A DNA stretch of 28,105 nucleotides from Pseudomonadota bacterium (GCA_009928265.1 RFPR01000007.1:1-28105), one strand, 5' to 3'. Shown: positions 16,476 to 25,016, counted from the first letter of the stretch. The notes: a model not told the origin generated them from the letters alone. Translations and numbers: made by a program.

Positions 16476-18488
16476 ATGAGCGACGACTCCAAAGCCCCCG
16501 CCGACCTTTCCAGCCTCGGCACCGACCTGACCGAAATGTTCCGCCCCTCCTGGACAAAGGAGGGAGGGCAACCCGCGAACACCTCCCGCCTTGCTGCCTC
16601 GTTTGGTGATGAGGAGGGCGACCGTTCCCGCCATGCCGGACGAGGCCCGAAGCGCGACGACCGGTCTGGAAGGGATCGCGGCCCGAGGCCCGAGCGCTCA
16701 AGCGGAGACCGTGACCGTGGACCCCGTCGTGACGGGCGCGGAGGACCGCGTGGCAAGGATGGCGGACGCCGCGACGAACGCGGGCCGCGCAGGCATGAGG
16801 AGAGAGTCCCCCGCGAACCCGCCGCACCTCCTGCGGCGCTGGAAGGCTGGAAGCTCGACCTGATTCCCGAACCCGCAGCCATCGAGGGTATCGCCAAGCA
16901 AGTTCGCTCCCGCGCCAAGGCCTATCCCCTCTTCGAGCTCTCACGCCTGATCCTGAAACTCTCCGATCGCTACTCGGTTAAGCTGACCCCTCTCTCAGAG
17001 GAGACGCACGGCTTGTTCCAAGCCAAGCTCGACGGATCGCTCTGGAACAGCCGCAAGGAAGCCGTTGATCACCTCCTCTCCGAGCACCTCGGGAAATTTT
17101 ACCGCCGAACGACCGTGGCGACGGAACCACCCAAGGGAGCCTTTACCGTCGTGGCCCAGTGCGGCATGAGCGGAGTCCTGCTCGGCCCTCCCAACCACCA
17201 CGAGTACACCTCCAAGGTGATCGCCCTGCACGGGTCCAAGTTCCGGAACATGCCGTTCGAGGTCTTCAAGTCGCGCATCAAGATGGTGCGCGACGAGGCG
17301 CTCATCGAGCAGTGGAAGACCGAGCAGTCGACCAAGACCGTTTACACACCCGTCGTTCCCAGTGAAGAGGAGCAGGTTGCTCAGGCAGCCGTTGCATCTA
17401 ACGATCAAGTCGCAGAGGAACCGGTAGTGGAGACATCCTCTTCCACCGAACCAGCCGAGGCCACGACTGAAGCCTCTCTTTCCACCGAAGAGACAGCACC
17501 TGACGCAGAGGAAACCACCGCCGAAGCCGCTGCTCCCGCCGAGGAGGCCGCGCCGACAGAAACCGAATCCGCTCCTTCCGAGGGAGAAGCTGTCGAACCT
17601 TCGGAGGAACCAGCCGCAGACTCATCTTCGGAAACCAAAGGCCTGAGCTTTGAAGAGATCACCGCCGACTTCCTGGCCAACCACGCCGAGAACGAGATCG
17701 AACCGGCTTCCGGTGTACTCAGCATTTCGGGACGTGTTGCCCTCCACGGATCGACCAAGCTTCTGCGTGAGCTTCTCCTGCGCCACCTCCGAGAACTTGA
17801 TCGTTTCCCTCTCACTCTCGCCCAGGCCGTCGGGAAGGAGTTGACCTCACAGGGTCTTCAGCTCTTCAAGTCTCACAAGAAAATCATTCATGTCTCGATG
17901 GCGCGTCCGCGTTATCTCGACCGACAGACCACGCCGATCAGCGAGAATTTCAAAGCCATTCTGGAGTACCTCGAGGCTCATCCCAACCAACGCCGTGACA
18001 AGCAGTGGAACGCACTCCTTACCATTCGCACCGGTATTCCCCTCCGACCTGCCAAGACTGAGCCCGTCGGAGTCGTGCAGACCGAGGAGACGGAAGCAGC
18101 AGCAGCCGCAACCTCCTCCTCTACTCCGGTCATTTCCGACGAGGAGGTGAAAAAGCACGAGCAGGCGCTCGGAGCCGACCTCCTCTGGCTCCTGCACCAG
18201 GGTCATGTGATCGATTTCGCAATGGGCAACCTGCAGGCGGCCACCCCGCCAAAGCCTCAGCCGCAAAAGAAGGAAAAAGCTGCCCCGGTTTCCGAGGAAG
18301 CCTCCATGGATGAAACCCTCACGGGTGACGCCGGCGCGGTGCAGACCGGCGGATCCGCGGCGAGCCCCGCAGATCAGTCCAAGGATGTGATCCATGAACC
18401 GGCCCTCCATCACGAACCGCTCGAGATTCCAGCAGGAACTGTGACACCTCCCCCAACGGAGGATTCGGGTCAGGTCCTCCCGAATTGA
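16476..18488 (+). CDS. Unknown 670-aa protein with RG-rich disordered N-terminus and two globular modules
   Basis: Not recognised. ATG 16476 is preferred over GTG 16461. Residues ~45-115 are a disordered Arg/Gly/Asp tract (repeated RGP, RDRG, RRDG, RGGPRG), like RGG boxes that bind RNA. Residues ~125-290 form a folded module (YPLFELSRLILKLSDRYSVKL; WNSRKEAVDHLLSEHLGKFYR; GAFTVVAQCGMSGVLLGPPNHHEY). Residues ~295-385 are Glu/Ala/Thr/Ser low complexity. Residues ~390-525 form a second module (GVLSISGRVALHGSTKLLRELLLRHLRELDRFPLTLAQAVGKEL). A helical segment LLWLLHQGHVIDFAMGNL (~568-586) precedes a disordered tail. There are no membrane segments, so it is cytoplasmic. The alternating basic and acidic disordered arms suggest a nucleic-acid or ribosome-associated scaffold. 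It is the first gene of a block whose next start overlaps its stop. Confidence 0.8.
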   Translation: MSDDSKAPADLSSLGTDLTEMFRPSWTKEGGQPANTSRLAASFGDEEGDRSRHAGRGPKRDDRSGRDRGPRPERSSGDRDRGPRRDGRGGPRGKDGGRRDERGPRRHEERVPREPAAPPAALEGWKLDLIPEPAAIEGIAKQVRSRAKAYPLFELSRLILKLSDRYSVKLTPLSEETHGLFQAKLDGSLWNSRKEAVDHLLSEHLGKFYRRTTVATEPPKGAFTVVAQCGMSGVLLGPPNHHEYTSKVIALHGSKFRNMPFEVFKSRIKMVRDEALIEQWKTEQSTKTVYTPVVPSEEEQVAQAAVASNDQVAEEPVVETSSSTEPAEATTEASLSTEETAPDAEETTAEAAAPAEEAAPTETESAPSEGEAVEPSEEPAADSSSETKGLSFEEITADFLANHAENEIEPASGVLSISGRVALHGSTKLLRELLLRHLRELDRFPLTLAQAVGKELTSQGLQLFKSHKKIIHVSMARPRYLDRQTTPISENFKAILEYLEAHPNQRRDKQWNALLTIRTGIPLRPAKTEPVGVVQTEETEAAAAATSSSTPVISDEEVKKHEQALGADLLWLLHQGHVIDFAMGNLQAATPPKPQPQKKEKAAPVSEEASMDETLTGDAGAVQTGGSAASPADQSKDVIHEPALHHEPLEIPAGTVTPPPTEDSGQVLPN

Positions 18489-19249
18489 CCGTGGCCTCGC
18501 TCTACGAGTCTCCGAAGCTGTTGGGGGAATATCTCCTCCTTCATTACGGAAGCGTGGAGGAGATAGGTATTGAGGCGCTGCCCGTCGATCAGGTCGTTTT
18601 CAAAAAGCCCTTTCCACTCCGCTGCGTTCAGCACCTTCTGGACACCAATCTCCTTCCGGGCGAATCCACCGCCCTGGAACTCGGATGTTCCGTGGGAGCT
18701 GCAGCCTTTGAATTGGCACGAACCTGTGCACACGTTGAGGCAAGCGACTACTCGGATTCCTTCATCAACGCTGCGGAACGACTGAAGCAAGAAGGCAGGC
18801 TGGATGCCATCCGAGTCCAGCAGGGAGATCGTACCGAACCCTTTACGGCGGTAGTGCCGCCCGATATCGACCGCTCCCGTGTCTCTTTCTCGGTTCAGGA
18901 TGCCACGGCTCTGCCGGAACCGCTCGGCCCCCTCGATGTGGTGCTTGCCGCCAATCTCATCTGCCGCCTTCCTGATCCAGAGGCCCTTCTCAAGCGATTC
19001 ACCGATCTCGTGAAGCCGGGCGGGCAACTCCTGCTCACCACCCCTTTCACCTGGTTGGAGGAATTCACGCCGCGCGACCGCTGGATCGGCGGAACAACCA
19101 CGGGACCCTCGAGCGAGGAAGAGCTGACACGACGTCTCTCCCCGCACTTCCGGTTGCATCGCCGCGTTGATCTGCCATTCCTGATCAGGGAGCATGAACG
19201 CAAATACCAGCTCGGCATCGCCCTCGGAACCTCCTGGATCCGCCAATAA
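18485..19249 (+). CDS. Stand-alone OvoA-C-type methyltransferase (putative mercaptohistidine N-methyltransferase)
   Basis: 254 aa from TTG 18485 (TTGA overlap with the upstream stop) or 252 aa from GTG 18491. Class I SAM methyltransferase with LELGCSVG (64-71) as motif I. The whole protein matches, from memory, the C-terminal domain of OvoA, the ovothiol synthase: YESPKLLGEYLLLHYGS opening, PLRCVQHLL, DYSDSFINAAERL, DVVLAANLICRLPDP, TTPFTWLEEFTPRDRWIGG and the ending LPFLIREHERKYQ. In OvoA that domain methylates the imidazole of 5-thiohistidine. The sulfoxide-synthase part is absent from the window, so the gene is a stand-alone version and its substrate is inferred. It is followed by a TPMT-like methyltransferase and a copper ATPase. 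Confidence 0.87.
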   Translation: MTVASLYESPKLLGEYLLLHYGSVEEIGIEALPVDQVVFKKPFPLRCVQHLLDTNLLPGESTALELGCSVGAAAFELARTCAHVEASDYSDSFINAAERLKQEGRLDAIRVQQGDRTEPFTAVVPPDIDRSRVSFSVQDATALPEPLGPLDVVLAANLICRLPDPEALLKRFTDLVKPGGQLLLTTPFTWLEEFTPRDRWIGGTTTGPSSEEELTRRLSPHFRLHRRVDLPFLIREHERKYQLGIALGTSWIRQ

Positions 19250-19850
19250 TCCGGCGCCCGATCCCGTCGCTGATCCCGTGAATTGGGAAGCGCGTTATGT
19301 CGCCGGGGATACCCCGTGGGACAAGGGTTGTGCCGCTCCTCCCCTCACCGACTTTCTGGCACGCCATCCCATCTCCGGTCGTGTGCTCGTCCCGGGATGC
19401 GGTCCCGGACACGATGTCCGCGCGATTTCATCGAAAGGAGCCGAGGTCACGGGACTCGATCTCTCGGAGACAGCACTTCGTTTCGCACGGGATTTTCCTA
19501 CTGCAGGGTCCGAGATCTACGAACAAGGGGATCTCTTTGCTCTCCCCAAGGAATGGGAGGGTCAATTCGATTGGGTCTTTGAGCACACCTGTTTCTGCGC
19601 AATCCCCCCCGAGAGACGGGCTGATTATGTCAGTGCAGTTTCCCGGGTCCTGAAACCGGGTGGGCATTACCTCGCAATTTTCTTTCTCGATCCGGGCGTC
19701 GAGCAGGGCCCTCCTCATGGTGCCAATCGCGAGGAGATCGAGCACCTATTCAAAGGCTCATTTGAATTGATCGAGGAATGGCTTCCCTCCTCAGCATTTG
19801 AAGGACGCGAGGGGCAAGAAATCTGTCAGCTTAGACGGAGACGCCCATGA
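19194..19850 (+). CDS. TPMT-family methyltransferase (thiol/halide S-methyltransferase-like)
   Basis: SAM-dependent methyltransferase of the thiopurine methyltransferase family. The ATG 19194 start gives 218 aa and overlaps the previous gene by 56 nt; AGGGAG precedes it very closely. A GTG at 19278 would start at VNWEARYVAGDTPWD, which is where family homology begins, so the true start is uncertain. Visible are the WEARYxxGDTPWDKG opening that shapes the acceptor site, motif I VLVPGCGPGHDV (64-75), FDWVFEHTCFCAIPPERRADYV and the VLKPGGHYLAIFF strand. Members methylate thiols, halides, or selenium and tellurium species. The ATGA overlap with the copper ATPase places it in the same transcript; thiol or metalloid detoxification is an inference. 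Confidence 0.88.
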   Translation: MNANTSSASPSEPPGSANNPAPDPVADPVNWEARYVAGDTPWDKGCAAPPLTDFLARHPISGRVLVPGCGPGHDVRAISSKGAEVTGLDLSETALRFARDFPTAGSEIYEQGDLFALPKEWEGQFDWVFEHTCFCAIPPERRADYVSAVSRVLKPGGHYLAIFFLDPGVEQGPPHGANREEIEHLFKGSFELIEEWLPSSAFEGREGQEICQLRRRRP

Positions 19851-21958
19851 CCGATTGCTGTTCCCAACATCACGGGAAGAAGTCCGCACTGTCCACCGTC
19901 CCCGAGGGTACGCTTTTCACCTGCCCGATGCATCCGGAGGTGCTCGCGGATCGAGTTGGTGATTGCCCCAAGTGCGGGATGCCGCTGGAGCCCCTGATTC
20001 CGGATGGAGGAGAGGATCGAGAGTCCGCCTTGATCGGGAGGCGTACGCTGATCGCGGCACTACTGAGCCTACCTCTGTTTGTAATCGCCATGGCTCCGAT
20101 GGCAGGCATCCATCTCATCCCCGAGGCACTCTCTGGTTGGGTAGAGCTGATTCTCTCGCTACCGGTGCTGTTCTGGTGCGGTGCACCCATCTGGGCAAAG
20201 GGACTCGCCTCCTTCGCAAGGAGAAGCCTCAACATGTTCTCACTCATCGTTCTCGGGACGGGAGCGGCTTTCCTGCAGAGCGTGGCTACCCTGATTGTTG
20301 GGCACGGATCGCACGGCCTCTATTTTGAGGCGGCCTCCACGATCATGGTGCTTGTCCTGCTCGGTCAATGGCTTGAGGCACGCGGACGGGCCCGGGCCGG
20401 CTCCTCGCTGCGTGAACTGCTCGACCTGACACCCCCGAAGGCGCTCCTCGTCACTCCGGAAGGCGACCGCGAGGTTTCTGTTGCGACACTCCGCCCCGGT
20501 GATCTGCTCCGCATTCTTCCCGGCGAAAAAATTCCGGCAGATGGCACAATCACCGAGGGATGGAGCTCGGTCGATGAATCGATGCTCACCGGTGAGCCGC
20601 TACCCGAGGAGAAGCAGACGGGATCACGGGTCTCGGCCGGGACGTTGAATCGACAGGGGAGTTTTCTGTTCCGTGTCGACTCTGCAGGTGCCGGAACTCT
20701 CCTCTCGGGCATCATCGCCACCGTGGCGCAGGCACAGCGCAGCCGTGCACCCGTCCAGCAGTTGGCCGATCGGGTTGCCTCGGTTTTTGTTCCCGTCGTG
20801 CTGGGACTTTCGGTCATCACCCTGATCTGCTGGATCTTGCTCGCCGGTGATTGGGAAATGGGACTCCGATCGGCTGTCTCGGTACTCCTTATCGCCTGTC
20901 CCTGCGCGCTGGGTCTGGCGACCCCGATGGCGCTCATGGTAGGCATCGGGCGGGCGGCACGGCACGGCATCCTCGTACGTGACGCAGCCTCACTCCAGAA
21001 CCTCTCCGCCGCCACCCTGCTTGCCCTCGACAAGACGGGCACCCTCACGGCAGGGAGGCCGGAACTCTCCGACATCCATCCCCTTGACCCTTTCACGGAG
21101 CCAGAACTCCTATCGCTCACCGCCTCGACTGAACGGGGTAGTGAGCACCCGCTTGCGCGTGCGATCATGCGTGCCGCGGAGAAGCGGGGTATCCCAACCA
21201 ACACCGTCACCGACTTCACCGCCTGGCCCGGAGGCGGCATCTCCGCGCGAATCGATGGCAAAGAGATCCTGATCGGCAGTCTCTCGTTCCTGATCGGACG
21301 CGGGATTGCCACTGGAGATCTCGAATCGATCGCCGCGCAAACTTCCACAGGACTGATTGCCGTTGGCATGGAGGGAAAGCCCGCCGGGATTCTCACCGTC
21401 GAGGACACGATCCGCCCCTCCGCCCCGACGCTGATCGCGGAACTTCGATTACTAGGCATCACGGCCGCCATGCTCACAGGGGATCGTGAGGAGACGGCCC
21501 GGACTGTGGCGTCACAACTCGGAATCACTCTCTGGAAAGCCGGATGCTCGCCGCAGGAGAAAGCGGAGCAGCTCCGCACATGGGCGGCCGATGGCTACCG
21601 CACCGCCATGGCAGGTGACGGAATCAATGATGCCCCAGCGCTGGCCATCGCCTCGGCCTCGATCGCCATGGGAGCCGGTTCCGACATCGCTAAGGAAACC
21701 GCAGGGCTTGTTCTTCTGCGCCCCTCACTCGAGGGAATCGTGGCCTCGATCCGCCTCAGCCGCGTGATCCTCAGGACGATCCGCCAGAATCTCCTCTTCG
21801 CCTTCGGCTACAACATCCTCGGGATCCCGATCGCCGCCGGAATTCTCTACCCATTCTTCGGGATCCAACTCAGCCCCATGATCGCCGCAGCGGCGATGAG
21901 CCTCAGTTCCGTCTCCGTGATCACCAACTCCCTGAGGTTGCGACAGATGAGATTCTAG
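19847..21958 (+). CDS. copA: Cu(I)-type P1B ATPase with N-terminal CPMHP metal-binding domain
   Basis: Inner-membrane ATP-driven exporter of copper(I) (silver possible). 703 aa. The N-terminus has TDCCSQHH and a small heavy-metal-binding domain with CPMHPEV (26-32) and GDCPKCGM (38-45), instead of ferredoxin-like CxxC domains. About eight membrane segments. Actuator TGE at 248-250; transport motif CPC at 351-353 followed by ALGLATP; phosphorylation site DKTGT at 395-399; SEHP at 432-435; GDGIND at 590-595. The TM7 YN (655-656) and TM8 MSLSS (684-688) mark the Cu(I) subgroup. It is last in the block and overlaps the TPMT-like gene by ATGA. Its stop TAG is interleaved with that of the convergent DUF971 gene in CTAG. 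No copper regulator site was recognised. Confidence 0.94.
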   Translation: MTDCCSQHHGKKSALSTVPEGTLFTCPMHPEVLADRVGDCPKCGMPLEPLIPDGGEDRESALIGRRTLIAALLSLPLFVIAMAPMAGIHLIPEALSGWVELILSLPVLFWCGAPIWAKGLASFARRSLNMFSLIVLGTGAAFLQSVATLIVGHGSHGLYFEAASTIMVLVLLGQWLEARGRARAGSSLRELLDLTPPKALLVTPEGDREVSVATLRPGDLLRILPGEKIPADGTITEGWSSVDESMLTGEPLPEEKQTGSRVSAGTLNRQGSFLFRVDSAGAGTLLSGIIATVAQAQRSRAPVQQLADRVASVFVPVVLGLSVITLICWILLAGDWEMGLRSAVSVLLIACPCALGLATPMALMVGIGRAARHGILVRDAASLQNLSAATLLALDKTGTLTAGRPELSDIHPLDPFTEPELLSLTASTERGSEHPLARAIMRAAEKRGIPTNTVTDFTAWPGGGISARIDGKEILIGSLSFLIGRGIATGDLESIAAQTSTGLIAVGMEGKPAGILTVEDTIRPSAPTLIAELRLLGITAAMLTGDREETARTVASQLGITLWKAGCSPQEKAEQLRTWAADGYRTAMAGDGINDAPALAIASASIAMGAGSDIAKETAGLVLLRPSLEGIVASIRLSRVILRTIRQNLLFAFGYNILGIPIAAGILYPFFGIQLSPMIAAAAMSLSSVSVITNSLRLRQMRF

Positions 21959-22260
21959 GAGTTGAGACTCCGGAGGAGTCGATAGGGATAAATCCCCGTC
22001 ACATGCCCATCCGCCCACTTCAGGCTCAATCCATATCCACCGACAAAGTCGTAGCCCTTCAACTCATGGCGGCCGGGTTTGATCTCCTTGGCCGGCCGAT
22101 CACCCCGCCCCATCACGTCAGGTTCGCCGTTGCAGACGGCACAAGGGCAGGCCTCGCGGAGTTTTTCGAGAGACAGAAACTGCTCCACTCCATCTGACCA
22201 GGAGAGAGCCAGTTCGCTCCCACACGGAACCACGGCTACGAGTTTCAAGGCTTCGGTCAT
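21955..22260 (-). CDS. DUF971 (GBBH-like N-terminal domain) protein
   Basis: 101 aa. The single domain is the small zinc- or iron-linked fold found at the N-terminus of gamma-butyrobetaine hydroxylase and as a stand-alone bacterial protein often linked to Fe-S assembly or Mrp-type ATPases. LREACPCAVCNGE carries three Cys (CPCxxC), and ELKGYDFVGGYGLSLKWADGHVTGIYPYRLLRSL is the conserved second half. Function unproven. The stop overlaps the copA stop (CTAG). It is transcribed from the region containing repeat copy C, which sits just upstream of its start. Confidence 0.88.
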   Translation of the reverse strand: MTEALKLVAVVPCGSELALSWSDGVEQFLSLEKLREACPCAVCNGEPDVMGRGDRPAKEIKPGRHELKGYDFVGGYGLSLKWADGHVTGIYPYRLLRSLNS

Positions 22261-22268
22261 CAGGTTCT

Positions 22269-22287
22269 ACCTAACAGACTAACAGTA
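22269..22287 (+). repeat. Dispersed CCTAACAG motif, copy 6 (flank of element C)
   Basis: Two near-tandem units, CCTAACAG and ACTAACAG, abut the end of repeat copy C and lie about 9 bp from the DUF971 start codon. This is the reverse-strand equivalent of the right flank of copy B. Confidence 0.5.
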
Positions 22288-22379
22288 TTGACGCCACTTC
22301 CCTCCCGAGAAGCTGTGGCGCCCTACGGGCTACGACTGCGTCGTAGTCTTCCGCGCTCCTTCCCAGGAGAGCTTGGTTC
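22286..22379 (-). repeat. Three-hairpin structured repeat element, copy C (inverted)
   Basis: On the minus strand it starts GAACCAAG and ends GTCAATA. Hairpin 1 CTCCT-GGGA-AGGAG; hairpin 2 CTACGAC-GCA-GTCGTAG (22330-22346); hairpin 3 outer CGCCAC/GTGGCG with a 3-nt bulge and inner TTCTC-GGGA-GGGAA, where one pair becomes a wobble. It is nearly identical to copy B but in the opposite orientation. It lies between argF (end) and the DUF971 gene (start), both minus strand. A further CCTAACAG unit is at 22382-22389. Confidence 0.85.
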
Positions 22380-22390
22380 AGCCTAACAGG
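22379..22390 (+). repeat. Dispersed CCTAACAG motif, copy 7 (outer flank of element C)
   Basis: CAGCCTAACAGG adjoins the outer edge of copy C, 9 bp from the end of argF. With 22269-22287 it makes direct copies on both sides of the element. Confidence 0.45.
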
Positions 22391-22398
22391 CTTCCCGC

Positions 22399-23295
22399 TC
22401 AGCTCTTGAGGAGCGTCATCACGGCCTTCTGCGCATGAAGGCGGTTCTCGGCCTGCTGGAAGATCGCATTGGCGTGGGCCTCGAAGACCTCGGCGGTGAT
22501 TTCTTTGCCGCGGTAGGCGGGAAGGCAGTGGAGGACATGAGCCCCCGGTGCCGCGGCCGCGAGGACACGGTCGTTGATCTGATAGCGGGCGAACTGGGCG
22601 GCGCGGTGCTCAGCCTCCTCTTCCTTGCCCATGCTGACCCAGACGTCGGTGTAGAGGATGTCAGCTCCACGTGCGGCCTCCTCGGGATCCTCGGTGATCG
22701 TGACAGTGGCATTGGCGCGGGCAAGGAGTTCGGCGGGAGGACGGTAGAGATCGGGGCAAGCGAGGCGAAGTTCGAAGCCGAGCCGAGCGGCGGCCCAGAT
22801 CCAAGAACGACCCATGTTGCAGTCGGCATCGCCGATGAAAGCGAGCTGGAGCCCATCCAGAGAGCCTCGAAGTTCTTCGATGGTGAGCAGGTCGGCGAGG
22901 ATCTGGCAGGGATGCTCCTCGTCCGTGAGGGCATTGATGGTCGGGATCCCCGAGAGGCGCGCGAAGGTCTCGATGTCGGACTGTTTGAAGGTCCGGATGA
23001 CCGCGCCTTGGAGCATGCGTCCCAGCACGCGCGCGGTGTCCTCGATGGGCTCTCCACGTCCCAACTGGATCTCGCTGGAGGAGAGGAAGAGGGCTTCTCC
23101 GCCGAGTTCGCGGATGCCGACCTCAAAGCTGACCCGGGTGCGGGTGGAGGACTTGGAAAAGAGGAGTCCCCAGCATTCGCCAGCAAGCGGCTTGGAGTTC
23201 TCGCGGCCACGATCCGCCTTGAGCACGTGGGCCAGGCGGACAATCTCGAGGATTTCCGTCGGTTTCAGCGACTCGATGGAGAGAAGATGCTTCAT
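22399..23295 (-). CDS. argF: Ornithine carbamoyltransferase
   Basis: Makes citrulline from ornithine and carbamoyl phosphate in arginine biosynthesis; cytoplasmic. 298 aa from ATG 23295 (MKHLLSIESLKPTEI); an ATG 8 codons upstream is less likely. The carbamoyl-phosphate sites are STRTR (50-54) and HPCQ (128-131). The ornithine loop DVWVSMG (SMG at 221-223) and HCLP (256-259) distinguish it from acetylornithine or aspartate transcarbamylases. The length is slightly short but normal. It is last of a minus-strand series with lnt (55-bp gap) and two unknown genes; no other arg gene is nearby. Hairpins of repeat copy C directly follow and may act as a transcript end. Confidence 0.95.
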   Translation of the reverse strand: MKHLLSIESLKPTEILEIVRLAHVLKADRGRENSKPLAGECWGLLFSKSSTRTRVSFEVGIRELGGEALFLSSSEIQLGRGEPIEDTARVLGRMLQGAVIRTFKQSDIETFARLSGIPTINALTDEEHPCQILADLLTIEELRGSLDGLQLAFIGDADCNMGRSWIWAAARLGFELRLACPDLYRPPAELLARANATVTITEDPEEAARGADILYTDVWVSMGKEEEAEHRAAQFARYQINDRVLAAAAPGAHVLHCLPAYRGKEITAEVFEAHANAIFQQAENRLHAQKAVMTLLKS

Positions 23296-23351
23296 GGGAA
23301 ACAGCGATCTATGGCCCAAGAATCGTCGGATGCCAAGGGAAGATCCCCCGT

Positions 23352-25016
23352 TCAGGCGACCTGTCGGCGCCTGCGAAGGGAACTAAGCAACGTGGCAGCG
23401 AGAGCGGTGGCCGTCACCGCAAGGCAGCCATGGGCAAAGAGGTCTCCATGGAGGGTGTAGAAGGTCGGCACCGGATTCTTCGGAACGTCGATCTCGGCCT
23501 TCAGGATTCCCTCGATAAAGGGATCGCCGCCAGGACCATGGAGTTCCTGGATGATCCGACCGAATCGATCCACCATGCAGGTGATCCCGGTGTCAGCCAC
23601 ACGCAGGAGAGGCAGCCCGGTCTCAACGGTGCGTAGGCGTGCGTTGGCGAGATGCTGGCGGGTACCTACGGAATGCTCAAACCAGCCATCGTTGGTCAAT
23701 GTCACCAGCAACTGAGCCCCGAGTGCCGCAGTCCGCCGGGTCTGGTCGCCGAGCGTGTCCTCGAAGCAGATGAGAGGGCCGAGCTTCACTGGACGGTTAA
23801 CCATCTCCAGCAGGGCCGGTCCTTTGCCCGGATCGAAGTCGTAGGGAACCTCCTTGCGCTCGATCCAGGCAATGAGCGGAAAGCTTTTCCGGAACGGGAC
23901 AAACTCTCCGAAGGGGACGAGATGGACCTTGCTGTAGATCTGCGAGGAAGTGGCATGCTCTGTCAGCAGGATCGCGGAGTTATAGTCGCCCCTTGGATTA
24001 GCCTCGTAGTGGACGCTGCCGATCAGGAAATCAGCCCTCGATTTCTCTGCCAGTTGCTTCACTTGGGCAAAGGTGATTTCGTCCAGGAGCAGAGGACGGG
24101 GGGTTGCGGCTTCGGGCCAGACAATCAGGTCAGGATCACCCTTCAGGGCCTCACGGCTGAGTCGGAGATAACGCGTGAGGATCGAATCCTCCTTATTCTT
24201 ATCCCAGTAGTCGTAAACGGGGATATTTCCCTGAAGGCCCGACACGCGAAGGGGTAGCGAGGGAATGCGCGCTGCTGTGATGACCCTCACCCCGTGGCTG
24301 AACACGAGGACGATCAGAAAGACCACCGCAAAAAAGTCGAAATGAGGCCGCGGCCTGCCGGTACGGATCTCCCGGCGTAGGCGCTCGATCGTGATCGCTG
24401 CGATCGCCGAGGATAGGACGCAGAGGAAGGTAAGTCCGGAGGTTCCCGTAACGGAGGCGATCTGGGAGAGAGGGATGTTACCTCCGAGTGCGACGCCGAG
24501 GGAGTTCCACCCGAACCCGCTGAAGAGGGTCCCGCGTAGCCACTCGAACGCCGTCCAAGAGGCGGCAGCGAGCAGCGCAACCAGGAGGTTCCGGATTGAG
24601 CCGAGCCACGTCCGCGCGGGATCCTGCCCCATGCCCAGGGGACGTAGGATCATTCCCGCGAAGAGACCCCATAGTCCGTGGTAGACGGCGAGGATCGCGC
24701 AGAGGGCGATCCAGCCGGCGACAGTCACTGTGGTGATCCAGAACAGGGAAATGAGAAAACCAGTCATGCCGGCAACCCAGCCCAGCAGGAAACAGCGGCG
24801 CGCACGCAGACCCATTCCTTCCGAAAGTGGAAGCATCCAAACCGCCCAGCAAAGCGGCGCGAGGGAAATCCACGGCAACCACGAAAGGATTCGCTCCGGT
24901 AGGGAGGTAAAGCAGGCACCTGTCAGTGCGCCCGAGAGCAGTGCCAATGCCCAGGGCAAAAGGGCTACGCCTCGGAACGGCTTATACGTCCCGTCCTCCG
25001 AAGAGACTTCCCTCAT
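23352..25016 (-). CDS. lnt: Apolipoprotein N-acyltransferase
   Basis: Adds the third acyl chain to lipoproteins in the inner membrane, needed for sorting to the outer membrane. 554 aa from ATG 25016, which overlaps the upstream stop as ATGA; a longer frame to 25082 would run through that gene. The N-terminal third holds about six membrane segments with the conserved SGFGWNSLGVAL stretch. The nitrilase-like periplasmic domain has the triad Glu302 (VWPEAATP), Lys363 (YSKVHLVPFGEFVP) and Cys417 (LICFEDT), plus TNDGWF and a terminal membrane segment. It is consistent with the two lipoproteins (4643, 12178) in the window. It follows two small unknown envelope genes whose coupling hints at a related role. 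Confidence 0.95.
   Translation of the reverse strand: MREVSSEDGTYKPFRGVALLPWALALLSGALTGACFTSLPERILSWLPWISLAPLCWAVWMLPLSEGMGLRARRCFLLGWVAGMTGFLISLFWITTVTVAGWIALCAILAVYHGLWGLFAGMILRPLGMGQDPARTWLGSIRNLLVALLAAASWTAFEWLRGTLFSGFGWNSLGVALGGNIPLSQIASVTGTSGLTFLCVLSSAIAAITIERLRREIRTGRPRPHFDFFAVVFLIVLVFSHGVRVITAARIPSLPLRVSGLQGNIPVYDYWDKNKEDSILTRYLRLSREALKGDPDLIVWPEAATPRPLLLDEITFAQVKQLAEKSRADFLIGSVHYEANPRGDYNSAILLTEHATSSQIYSKVHLVPFGEFVPFRKSFPLIAWIERKEVPYDFDPGKGPALLEMVNRPVKLGPLICFEDTLGDQTRRTAALGAQLLVTLTNDGWFEHSVGTRQHLANARLRTVETGLPLLRVADTGITCMVDRFGRIIQELHGPGGDPFIEGILKAEIDVPKNPVPTFYTLHGDLFAHGCLAVTATALAATLLSSLRRRRQVA

Noticed and set aside
20365..21579. 404-codon open reading frame antisense to the copper ATPase gene
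   Set aside because: It is wholly covered by copA, whose motifs are all intact. The antisense product is Ser/Arg/Pro-rich with no domain, as expected from a G+C-rich shadow frame.
22269..22390. Integron attC site suggested by RYYYAAC-like GCCTAAC boxes around element C
   Set aside because: The CCTAAC boxes at the two ends lie in the same orientation, whereas attC requires RYYYAAC and GTTRRRY as an inverted pair. No integrase or cassette array is present.
22435..23460. 341-codon open reading frame antisense to argF and the end of lnt
   Set aside because: It spans two real genes on the other strand, has low-complexity Gly/Glu/Asp composition and no recognisable family.
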